Below, in pieces: positions 38,598 to 47,481 of a stretch of DNA of 53,390 nucleotides. Location of the stretch: positions 1-53,390 of the forward strand of contig JASCIV010000075.1 in the NCBI GenBank assembly GCA_030374735.1, read 5' to 3'. Numbering within the stretch: position 1 is the stretch's first letter; the number at the start of each line of letters is the position of its first letter. The position numbers and the translations under genes were made by a program. The stretch is from Gracilaria caudata (Eukaryota; Rhodophyta; Florideophyceae; Gracilariales; Gracilariaceae). Under the pieces are notes generated by a model. That model did no database searches. It was not told where the DNA came from and was given only the letters and a program-made list of their open reading frames with translations.

Positions 38598-40252
38598 TCA
38601 GTCGCCCTTTTCCTTTTCCTCGCAGAACTTCTGCAAGCGTTTCTTGCTTCGGTCAAGCCCTGCCTGCAACATTTGAACAACTTCGTCGTCGCCAAGCTCA
38701 CGAACACGCTTGATCCGCTCGACGCCCGCGACGAGCTGGTCTAGAAGAAGCCCTTCTTCAACACCATCGTTCGCGTATCTGCCACTTCCGTTTTTGGTAT
38801 TCACACTACGTGCTTGTGCCTGAGCTTCTGACTGCGCTTTTTCCTCAGCCTGCGTCTGTGCTTTTTGGATCCCCTTCACGTATGCCGTAAAATCACTCAG
38901 AGACTTAGAAACATTTTCAAAGCCTCTCTCTAGTTCAGTGCTTCGCCTCTTTCTGCCTTTCGTTTCCCTGCCCTGTTGTTCCCCTTTCTCCTGGACGCCT
39001 TCCTCGAATCCTCTCCCGTCGGTGTCCGCCAGCTTGGATGACATCTCCAAAAGCTCCGTATCCTCGGCAGGGGTACCAATTCTACAAACAAGGAAGATTA
39101 ACAACGCTTTTTTCGATTCGGGTGTGTAGTCTCCGCTACCCGAGACAGCCAAAAACGCCACAATTCGAGACCGATCATTCTGGCCAGACGCGGACCATCG
39201 GTCATGCACCTCGGTAAACATCCTTCTGGATTCGTAAAAACGTTCTTTCAACGTCGAGGGAGATCTTTCGGCAAGGGGACGCTTGTTGGAATCAACTTCC
39301 TCAAGGTGACCCGTAAAGTCTTCCTTCGAGTCGACAGCGGCGTCATTAAACCTACGAGATATAACACCCCAGAATGATTCTCGGGTGACACGCGCACCGC
39401 TCTCGTCCTTCGTGATTTCTCCCCCAGATGCCTTGAAAAATGAATGGCGGCATCTCATGTCGTCTCTCAGCAAAACCAAAAGCCTGGCAAACTCGTTCAA
39501 ACTAAAGTTTGGCTGGCCACTACCAGAACCGTTCTTTGAGGTCTTTTTGAGAGAGCGAAGTAGACGGACTACAGGCATTTTGTCGATGGGGTTCAACATC
39601 TGTAATAATGACTTAACTTCTGGGAGGATATCCCAAGTTACGCACTTGCTCACCGCATCATCCACCCAGAGATGATAGTCATTACACGCCCTGTTCTTCC
39701 GCACAATATCGTCAAATGAATCCCCCTACTGTTCAAGAAGTAGACTTGAATCATGAACCTTGCAATTAGCTCTTCCTTCGATCGAGAACTCACTTTGATC
39801 CTCCAAGGCTTTGCAATCACATGAATTAACTTCGTGTTCTTTCTGTTTAGATACGAGTAAAAACGGATGGCGTTTTCGTTCTCTGGGAAAACGAAGCTCT
39901 CAAACTCGGATGTTATGGATTGCTCCAGACCATCAGTTGTTGTTGGTTGAGTTCGTGAGACAGCTACGGATTGCTTTCGTGGACTGCGACGTATTATTTC
40001 GGATTCTGTGACGTTTGAAGTGTGAACTGGTTTTGGTAGAGTGGGTGAGGCGTTACAAACCTTATTTTCTATCGTGCTGTTATCCAACATCCGAGATTCT
40101 TGTATGGCACGTTGAGGTGTATGGACTGGTATCGATTGCGCAGAAATGTGAAGCGCAGTTCTTTTTGAAGTTGTACTGGCAGCCACATGAACTTGGCGTG
40201 GTGGTCGATCTCGGGACGGCCGAGCATCTTGTGGAGGTGCGCTTTCTACCAT
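38598..40252 (-). CDS. Unknown protein, two exons (528 aa)
   Basis: Exons 40252-39794 and 39725-38598 on the minus strand. The 68-nt intron has donor GTGAGT, a CTAAT branch site and acceptor AGTAG. It joins AKPWRIK to GDSFDDIVRKN in frame; unspliced, exon 1 runs to an unrelated stop. The ATG at 40252 lies in CCATGG. Residues 1-110 are polar and Ser/Thr/Pro-rich. A folded part covers about 115-400, with EFESFVFPENENAIRFYSYL, WVDDAVSKC, NFSLNEFARLLVLLRDDM and FWGVISRRFNDAA. The last layout (E-x-A-R-L-L, then F-W-x-x-I-x-x-x-F-N) is like uncharacterised repetitive-family or Myb/SANT-like DNA-binding proteins of protists and plants; I treat that as a hint only. The C-terminus is charged and coiled-coil-like with a Gln/Ala tract (AQTQAEEKAQSEAQAQA). 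Confidence 0.65.
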
Positions 40253-40565
40253 GGCGAAGAACGGAGGAGACAATAAAGTTGTGTCGTGGGCTGCAAAAAT
40301 GCACGTGCTTGTGCAAACAAGCTGCGTTCCCTCGAGCGAAAGTTACGTTCCCGGTGTTGCGCTGCTCTCCCCAGATGTGTGCAAGGGTGCGCGATGCTCT
40401 AATTTGCGCCACTGCTGGTTGGGGGTCCAGACAGAAGGACAGGGGCTCTAAAACGCATACAAATAGCCTTTTCCAGAAAGGACATTACACCTTCTGTGCT
40501 TTAACAAAAGCGGGGGCACAAGAACCTAGGACACGGATGTAGCCAATCATCACCGCCCATGTACT

Positions 40566-40604
40566 CGTCAACGCGTTGATCAACGTTTGTTAAGACAGGG
40601 CCTG
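40566..40604 (+). repeat. Direct repeat copy 1
   Basis: Contains GATCAACGTTTGTTAAGACA, identical to copy 2 at 41113-41151, with a few mismatches in the flanks (CGTCAACGCGTT versus CGTCAAAACGTC; GGGCCTG versus GGCCCTG). Confidence 0.85.
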
Positions 40605-41112
40605 AGTTGGGAACGAGACGTCTAGTGTCTGTAGATAAGGGTATGACTTCGCGAAAAAATCACCGTTTCCAAATTTCACGAATCATAACCCGCGTTCATG
40701 AACTCGAGTTCGAGTTTCTTTTGCATCAACGGCGTTCCTTCGTGGAAACCAAATTATCGATAATCAGTGGGAAAGACGAGAAAGATATGAATGTCAGCGG
40801 GAGCCGCCAAAACGGCCGAAATACGCTTATGTCGGCAAATTCGAAGCGAGATGCTGGTCCCATATCACACTGCTCGTGTAACCCAATCATATGTGTCTCC
40901 CGAAGGAACAAGAGCATTTGCGATGGCGTTGTTCCGGTCGTCGTGTGTGTAGTAGATACTATTTACTACAACTTAAGGTGAGGACAGACACAGATTTGCA
41001 AAAAGAAAAGCGTCGAAAGCAGGATAAAAAGAATAAGTGCGAATGATCATTTGCTTCTCGAGTTAAAGTTTAGTGGTCTCAAAGTGATTGTTGATTGACG
41101 CGTTGTGGTTGG

Positions 41113-41151
41113 CGTCAAAACGTCGATCAACGTTTGTTAAGACAGGCCCTG
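41113..41151 (+). repeat. Direct repeat copy 2
   Basis: Second copy, same orientation as the one at 40566, ending 45 bp beyond the stop codon of RAE1. Confidence 0.85.
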
Positions 41152-41196
41152 GCCCCCTCAGGCGCTTACAAAAGTGCACTTCCTACATCCAGCGCG

Positions 41197-42282
41197 CTAA
41201 CGTCTTGCACCTCCAACCAGTTTGTTAGCGCTCCTTTTCCCTTTCACCTCCGCTGGCTGAACCGCATGCAACAGGATGTACTTCCGATCCGACGATGGAC
41301 TGGAATGCGCAGCACCCTTGCTCCAATCGTACCCGACTGCGTACGCAAAGATGCTGCCGTCCGTGCTGAATGCTGTGGCCGTAATGGGTTGATTAAGCCT
41401 TTGAAACTGTTTTAGACGATGCTTGTTGTCCTTATCCCAGAAATTAAAGCCGCCATCCCCTCCTGCCGTAGCAAAAGTGCCGTGTTGCTCGTGGAACGAT
41501 ATCGAGTTGACCGCATAAATGATGTTATTATCGGCATCACGATGACACTTGAATGCGAAATCCAAGTTCTTGCGGTCCTTCTCGTGAACGTGGTCAATGC
41601 TTACACGACCTTCAATTGAGCCCACTGCGTACCCGCTCTGGTCCGGAAAAGTTGCCAGGCATCGGAACTGATACTTGAGCTGCGCTACCTTCTCATGATA
41701 CACCGCAGTGGGCTTACGGATATCATAGACACGTAGCTTTCTATCTGCGGTCCCCACCACAAGCAAAGGTGCGCGCACATCCATGCAGTACACTCTCTCG
41801 GAAAGGGGGACGGATCCCATCGGAGTCCCCGTCGGAGCTCGCACATCCCAATACTTGATTGTCTTATCCCAGGACCCAGTGACAAGACAGGGAGACCCAT
41901 TTCCCATATCCTTGCAGTAAAACAAATGGCGAATGGGAGCGTCGTGAGCGGCGACGGTAGAGAAGTTGCCGGTGCTCAATTGCCACATTCGAGCAACTTT
42001 ATCCACTCCCGCGGAGAACACTGCTTGGCCATCTGCGCTCCATGAGACGTCAAGAACTGGCCCTTGGTGTTGTTTCATGCCTACGGGGTTGGATTGGCCG
42101 TTGGACTGCACCTCCCAACACCTTACCTCACTATCCCACGATCCGGACAAGAGAAAGGACTTTGGAGCCAAGGTTTGAGGCGAGAAAGCAAGCGACTGCA
42201 CAGTGTCGTTCGGGGGTTGATTGAGAAGAACATCATTGTTCGGATTGTGCGGAGCGCCAGTGTTCCCACTAGCAAACGCCAT
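41197..42282 (-). CDS. RAE1: mRNA export factor RAE1/GLE2 (WD40)
   Basis: 361 aa from MAFASGNTGAPHNPNNDV; the frame is open 15 codons further but the family begins here. Seven-bladed WD40 propeller: SGSWDSEVRCWEV, SADGQAVFSAGVDKVARMW, VTGSWDKTIKYWDVRAP, VVGTADRKLRVYDIRKP, AVGSIEGRVSIDHV, TAGGDGGFNFWDKDNKHRLK and FAYAVGYDWSKGA. The N-terminal N-P-N-x-D-x-x-x-x-x-P-P-x-D-T-x-x-x-L and the late FAYAVGYDWSKG are diagnostic of RAE1/Gle2. It binds the GLEBS motif of NUP98 at the nuclear pore and acts in mRNA export and spindle assembly. Single exon. Confidence 0.96.
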   Translation of the reverse strand: MAFASGNTGAPHNPNNDVLLNQPPNDTVQSLAFSPQTLAPKSFLLSGSWDSEVRCWEVQSNGQSNPVGMKQHQGPVLDVSWSADGQAVFSAGVDKVARMWQLSTGNFSTVAAHDAPIRHLFYCKDMGNGSPCLVTGSWDKTIKYWDVRAPTGTPMGSVPLSERVYCMDVRAPLLVVGTADRKLRVYDIRKPTAVYHEKVAQLKYQFRCLATFPDQSGYAVGSIEGRVSIDHVHEKDRKNLDFAFKCHRDADNNIIYAVNSISFHEQHGTFATAGGDGGFNFWDKDNKHRLKQFQRLNQPITATAFSTDGSIFAYAVGYDWSKGAAHSSPSSDRKYILLHAVQPAEVKGKRSANKLVGGARR

Positions 42283-42810
42283 TGTCGAAAGGACGCAAGC
42301 TTTTGCCGAGCTTGAGAGCGACACCAAAGTGAAGAAGGCGTTTCAAGGAGCTGTGCGTGTAATTGAAACGCGGAGCGAGTTCGCACCTTGCCGGTAGCTC
42401 CGCGAGACGGCGCACGCTTGCGATTGGAACCAGTTGCACTTCAAGGCGAAGAACTCTGCGTGGTCATTGTCCCGCGGACAGCGTTTTCTGCAGATCCGTG
42501 CAAGTCTGTCGTGGATCAACGGATGCTTTTTTTTCGCACAAATGCTCAGATGGGCGCATGCAATTGGTCGCTCTGCTCCACTTGTCGCGCATTGCATGGC
42601 TATTGGAATCGAAACTTCAACGTTTGCACAAAGTGCCACTGCGGACTCGCAGAGTGCAGTGTCAGATCCGGGACCTGTCCTCTCTTCCTCGAAATGAGTT
42701 TATACCCCTCATCCTCCGCCGCCGGACTCTCCGATTATCGACGCCATCTGCCGGACGGAAAGCCGGCGATCCCTTACCAAATCACCAAGATCTGATTATA
42801 GAGCAAAGAG
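42283..42810. promoter_or_regulatory. Divergent promoter region RAE1 (-) / ACBP (+) with a Cys-rich open frame
   Basis: 528 bp. On the plus strand 42388-42795 is open without a proper ATG start. It encodes a Cys-rich segment (CNWSLCSTCRALHGYWNRNF, then VCTKCHC) that could be a zinc-finger remnant or chance. I do not call a gene. Confidence 0.35.
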
Positions 42811-43164
42811 ATGGGTCTCCCAGAAGTATTCAAGGAATCTGCTGAGCGCGTCAAGCAGCTACCGGACGCCTCCAATGACGACAAACTTGAGCTCTATTCC
42901 CTCTTCAAACAATCGAACATTGGCGACTGTAACACAAGTAAGTCACTCACTACTTAATCCGATGTGGTACATATTCGACGGAAAAAAATATTTTTCTGAC
43001 TAATTGTGAACGCAGATCGCCCGGGTGGTGTGTTTAACCTATCTGACAAGGCCAAATGGGATGCTTGGAACGCGCGAAAGGGAATGGCACAGGAAGAGGC
43101 GATGAAGGCTTACATCAACAAGGTGGACACTCTTTGTGGCACCAGCTTTGCCTCCCAAGTCTAA
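42811..43164 (+). CDS. ACBP: Acyl-CoA-binding protein
   Basis: 91 aa from exons 42811-42937 and 43016-43164. The 78-nt intron has donor GTAAGT, a CTGACTAAT branch region and acceptor CGCAG. Spliced, it gives the family core: VKQLPDASNDDKLELYSLFK, IGDCNTNRPGG across the splice, then KAKWDAWNARKGMAQEEAMK and AYINKVDTLC. The tyrosine and lysine residues that hold the acyl-CoA headgroup (YSLFKQ, KAKWDAW, AYI) are present. It carries long-chain acyl-CoA esters in the cytosol. The C-terminus (GTSFASQV) departs from the usual Lys-rich end. The ATG has a purine-rich context (agagATGG). Confidence 0.95.
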
Positions 43165-45587
43165 CCAAAGAGGTTTGGGCTGCGCTGAAACCCTTAATAC
43201 AACTTGAGTGCAGCGGCGATGACATTGCTGTCTGCACACCGTTGTACTCGATATCTTACGATTAGTCAAGAAGCAACCACCGTTTGTCGCATCAAGTAGG
43301 ATCAGCGAGGCGATGTTCACGTAAATGCCACTGAAGGTTGAAACTGTCAAGTAAGGTTCTTGACGAACAAAAGAGAACAATTAGCATCTGTGCATTCACG
43401 ACTACTACCTCTGAATTTTCCCTCTAATTACCTTGCTTTCGGTATCACCATGATAGTGTGAGCTAAGCATGCGAGGGAACCCTCAAGTCCGGAATAAGCA
43501 ATAAGACATTGTCTGCTTCCACTAAGGGCTAAGAGGCTTGACTGTGGAAGAAAGAAATTCTGTTTACGCTTGCAATAGTTACCGTCATACGACCGAAAGC
43601 AGCAATCGTACGTCTCGAGTCTTCTGTGAATAGCGGATTTGTGGCAGTTATTCCTGAGTCATAACCTCTTGTATCACTTTTTAAACGAGACTGCATTTAT
43701 AGCAGCACTCACGAGACATTGTACAAACGATACAAGTCGTACGAATTCTCCTGCTCAAATTGACGCGAGAACAATGCATACTGACGCTTCATTCTCGCTG
43801 TCCCCGTGGCGTCGATCGTGTGACGTGAATCTAAACATGTACACCGATACTTCGTTTTCACGAGACCATAGAAAAAGTTTCTCCGACCTAGAAACTGCAT
43901 TTGAAGACTCAAACGCTAGGTTCAGTCCTGCACAGCGGTAGTAAAGGCACTCTTGGGGCGTATCCGAGGAGAAACGTATCCATGCTTTCAGAAACATGAG
44001 ACTCGCCTGCTTGCGGTGTCCTCGTTTAGCAACCCTGACACAATTATCGACAAACAGAACTTTCAGGACTCGCTACTCCTCATGCAGGTGCAGAACCAGC
44101 TCCTCAGATGCCTCCTTGCAAGGAGTACAGGAACGGGAAGATCTTGAGCTACAAGGAAGAGCTATTCCAAAAGGCTAGTTAAGATGGCGACTTCTTGTTT
44201 ACTGGGCTTTCGAAGCGGCGCCGGCATGTTTCCTCGTAGACAGCTACCTTCGCTTACCATGTTTTGTACGCAAATTGTTCTATCCACAGCAAGTGGCGTT
44301 TTTGAAGTCCAGCCCCAGTCGTCGGCGAATGTAAACCTCTCCGGCGATGATGGTCAGGGCAGGGAAATATGCGTCCAGTGGACGCATGTTACCAACAATA
44401 CTTGTCTAGAGATGATATCTCTTCACTCGGATTTTGAGCTCCCACTCACTTGAACATCTACTCATCTAGTTTCCTGCTGCGACGCAAGACGCGTCCTTCC
44501 ACATGAGAACTAATTGATGGTACAGTGCGTGACTGCGTCCCTCTCTCATTCTCATCCTTTTGAACGGGTTTGCCACTCAGCTCCCTGAATCTAGAATTTA
44601 GACGAGAGATTCCGGAGGTCAAGCAGCGAAAGGCGAACAATTCTTTGAGAAACGTTGCACTCATATGCACTCAAAAACTTTTTGGGTCCTTCTCGGACAA
44701 CTCTTTTGTTCTGCGTGAAAGCTGGCAGGAAAACCAGCGAGTTCTTGTCTATTGGTCATCCTTTCTATGACTCGTTACTTTAGTTGTCATATGAGTTGAG
44801 GGAAACGCCTCTTCTGATGGCACACCGAGTAAGATATGATTTCATCATGGGGTGCTGAAATGAACTCTATCTGGTGGCATAATCGCGTTCTTATGCTACT
44901 GTTGTGCACAGATGCAAGACCCGTACAAGCGAAACTCAAACGCATATGAAGATGAACTCGTGTTTCTCCAACTGCGATATTTGGCTTCATGCCGCTTGAT
45001 GACTCACGAAAAGCCTCAGATCATGGGGTTCGCTGGACATGTGACAGTTCTGGAGCGACTTGTTCAAAGAGAAATAAGCACCAACCATTAATATGAGTAT
45101 CACATCAGCAATTGAAAAGCTGAACAAAGAGTCTGGCAAATCACTTCCTGTATGATGAGTTGGTTTGCTGGGTTTTGCTATGGATCTCTCACGACCAATG
45201 GCAAAAACCCCGTATCACGCGCTGCTGTCTTCCGCTCGAGTAGGGAAAGAAGACAGAAGCAAGCTGAATTGCTGTGTTGCGGGAATCGGTTGTGCAGCGG
45301 CCCTCCCCATCTGGAGAATAGGTTAAAAAGTCACCTCTTAGCCATGTTTGTCATAAGGGAAGCTTCTATTCATACACAAACCGAAGCGCTGGAATGAGGA
45401 CCACGCTGTTCCCTGCACGGTCATTACAAGCTGTTTCCAGTGCATCAAAGAAGTGAAGGAGTTCACGCACTCAAAGACACAGTGTAACATTAACTATACA
45501 CAACGAACACTCTTAAAACGAAGTTTGACGTGTTGTTAATTCTGTTAAAGGTTAATTTGCAACGCTCCGACTAAAATAGCAATCATG
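43165..45587. other. 2.4-kb intergenic region, no convincing gene
   Basis: The largest gap in the window. An ATG frame at 44184-44453 (89 codons, MATSCLLGFRSGAGMFPRRQ...) has a good start context but no recognisable family. Another open stretch near 44570-44770 ends in a thioredoxin-like phrase (ENQRVLVYWSSFL) and stops at once. Near 43785-43860 two similar nine-residue phrases (MHTDASFSL, MYTDTSFSR) are encoded. I see no RNA gene or intact element. Confidence 0.35.
44184..44453 (+). CDS. Hypothetical ORF, 89 aa
   Basis: The ATG in agATGGCG context opens a frame that reads like ordinary protein in its second half (VFEVQPQSSANVNLSGDDGQ). The N-terminus is basic and hydrophobic. No domain, neighbour or splice evidence supports it beyond being open. 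Confidence 0.2.
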   Translation: MATSCLLGFRSGAGMFPRRQLPSLTMFCTQIVLSTASGVFEVQPQSSANVNLSGDDGQGREICVQWTHVTNNTCLEMISLHSDFELPLT

Positions 45588-46661
45588 TCATTCATGGTAA
45601 GAAAACTCTTTTCCTATCCAATCGCGAGCGACGGAACACCTGTGCTCATAGCGATCGGCCAGCTCATGCGACTTCTTCTTCAACTGCGAAGCCCTTTCGG
45701 CGGACATAGGATGCGTGGACACGATAGACTTCATCTGTTGAGAAACCCAACCGCCCTGCTGTTCGCCCGTGACATGAGCAAGTTTATCAAAAATGGAAGG
45801 CCCTTTTCTAGGATCATAACAAGCCTCAGTCATAAGGATCATACCGACCTCATCCGCTTCTCGTTCCAACTTTCTTCCAAACGGCAATTCAAGAAACAGC
45901 TTTGTCAAACTTACGGACAACAGATGAGAGCCGAAGATGATTGTGAGAAGAAGAAACAAGGGATAAAGCAACATTTGCAGCTGCATCTTCTCCGCAGAAT
46001 GTCGATTTATGGCATGCGCGATTTCATGAGAAAGCACCATGGCCAATTCTTCCTCGCTACACATGTCCATCAACCCCGTGGTGAGCAAAATTCTACCGCC
46101 CGGCACACACAGAGCATTAGGAGTGGCATCGTGTGAAACAGCGACGGACCATTTGAAGCCGCGACTGAGCTGAGAATCCAGCGAGTTGCACGCATTTGCC
46201 AAACGTATGACAACCGCACGCGCGCGTCGTGTGCTTGCATGAGAAGGAGAAAGCAAAGAAGGTTGTGCAGCTTCGAGCAATTGTTGGTACGCCCGTTTTC
46301 CGAGCTCAATCTCAGCAGCCTTGGAAAGCGAGATGACGCGCCATCGCGAGGTGAAGGGTGCGATGTCGGAGTAATATATGACGTACACGGTGCAGCCAGC
46401 GACGACTAGCAGGAGCAGACGCGGCGGTCGTCGGTTGGGAGAGGCGGCGCGAGGAAAGTGCACATAGGGCTTTGGCAAGGACGGACCTGGCGGACGAACA
46501 TGAGGCGATGGCGGAAATGAGGCCGCGCTGGGCGTTGGTGGCGTGCGAGTGTAGAAACGGGAGGATTTGTGCAACGACGGTTTGCGAACTGATTCGGGGA
46601 GCGTACGGAGCGGAAGTGCGCGAGGGGAGAGTTGGCGGGCGGCTCGCAGGAGGGCGTTCAT
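45588..46661 (-). CDS. OMA1: M48-family mitochondrial metalloprotease (OMA1-like)
   Basis: 357 aa from MNALLRAARQLSPRALPLRT; the open frame continues 39 codons upstream but this Met begins a typical Arg/Leu/Ser mitochondrial presequence. A TM helix lies near 80-97 (PPRLLLLVVAGCTVYVIYY). The peptidase domain has NALCVPGGRILLTTGLMDMC, the zinc motif SHEIAHAINRHSAEKM (about 208-223), a second membrane segment (LLYPLFLLLTIIFGSHLLSV) and the third zinc ligand region ELPFGRKLEREADEVG. The terminal STHPMSAERA is typical of M48. OMA1 cuts OPA1-type and stress substrates at the mitochondrial inner membrane. The order TM-HExxH-TM-ExxxD matches OMA1 rather than Ste24. Confidence 0.93.
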   Translation of the reverse strand: MNALLRAARQLSPRALPLRTLPESVRKPSLHKSSRFYTRTPPTPSAASFPPSPHVRPPGPSLPKPYVHFPRAASPNRRPPRLLLLVVAGCTVYVIYYSDIAPFTSRWRVISLSKAAEIELGKRAYQQLLEAAQPSLLSPSHASTRRARAVVIRLANACNSLDSQLSRGFKWSVAVSHDATPNALCVPGGRILLTTGLMDMCSEEELAMVLSHEIAHAINRHSAEKMQLQMLLYPLFLLLTIIFGSHLLSVSLTKLFLELPFGRKLEREADEVGMILMTEACYDPRKGPSIFDKLAHVTGEQQGGWVSQQMKSIVSTHPMSAERASQLKKKSHELADRYEHRCSVARDWIGKEFSYHE

Positions 46662-47481
46662 TGGATGGTGACGCTGGTGCTGTCTGGTGATGACGACGGA
46701 GAATTTAGCAACCCAAATGATGTTTCCAATACGATTGGGGATTCGCACGGCGTGTAACTCGTGGTCGCGCTGTACCAACGCACGCGTTGTGCAAGGCGCG
46801 GCAGTGGAGCGAGATTGCGCTTTGCATCGACGTCACTGCTTTCCGCACGCGGCCACCGAAGACACGCCCGAGCCATGACGCCGCACAATGGCAGCTCGCG
46901 GAGACATTCCCCAAACAGGCAGCCGCCGCCCAGCGCAGCTCCGCATGTCCGCGTTCGCAGTTTCCGCACCTTCATCGCTGCGCAGCGTTCTCTGTTCTGC
47001 TTCCCGCCGCACGCGACGTTCATGGCGGCGCGTGAGTGGTCGGCGCGCGCGTGTAGCCGCCAACGTGGCCAGCGGGTGCTCCAGCGCGCGCGCGGTGATT
47101 GGGCCGTGCTTGGAGCACGCCGCGCCGCGCGTTTGCTGGTTTGGCGCCCGTTGCCGACGGGCGAATGGCTGCACGCGCCTTGTTCGGCCATCGTTTACAC
47201 CTTTATGTGCTCCTCTCTCGCTCCATTTCTTCCGCCGCGTTGCTACCTGCGTGCACAGCTTTTTAGCCAAACCTGCTGCTGCGCACACACGTGCAGCTTG
47301 CATCACCGCCCCAGCGCTTGCCTCCCACATCCCCCTCGCAGCGCCTGCCTTCTACATCACCGCCGTAGCGCTTGCCTTCAACATCACTGTCGCGGCGCCT
47401 GCACTTTACATCGCCGCCGACAGCGCCGATATCGAGCGCGTTCGTTCTTTGTGTTTCGCCTGCGTTTCTCGCTCGAACTCC
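46662..47481. promoter_or_regulatory. Divergent promoter region OMA1 (-) / kinase (+), with tandem repeat
   Basis: 820 bp, GC-rich. Open frames cover it on both strands but their composition (Arg/Ala/Cys-rich) is that of GC bias. The kinase-proximal part holds about four to five imperfect 27-bp units. Confidence 0.45.
47299..47425 (+). repeat. Imperfect ~27-bp tandem repeat in the kinase leader
   Basis: Units of the form CTTGCCTTCAACATCACTGTCGC or close variants (cttgcctcccacatc..., ctgccttctacatcaccgcc..., cttgccttcaacatcactgtc..., ctgcactttacatcgccgcc...), about 60 to 180 bp before the kinase ATG. Confidence 0.75.

Larger units (their letters stand above)
40253..41196. other. Intergenic region with a 39-bp direct repeat pair
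   Basis: Upstream of the unknown gene (-) and downstream of RAE1 (-). Short frames only. The direct repeats at 40566-40604 and 41113-41151 enclose about 510 bp without a recognisable gene. Confidence 0.5.
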
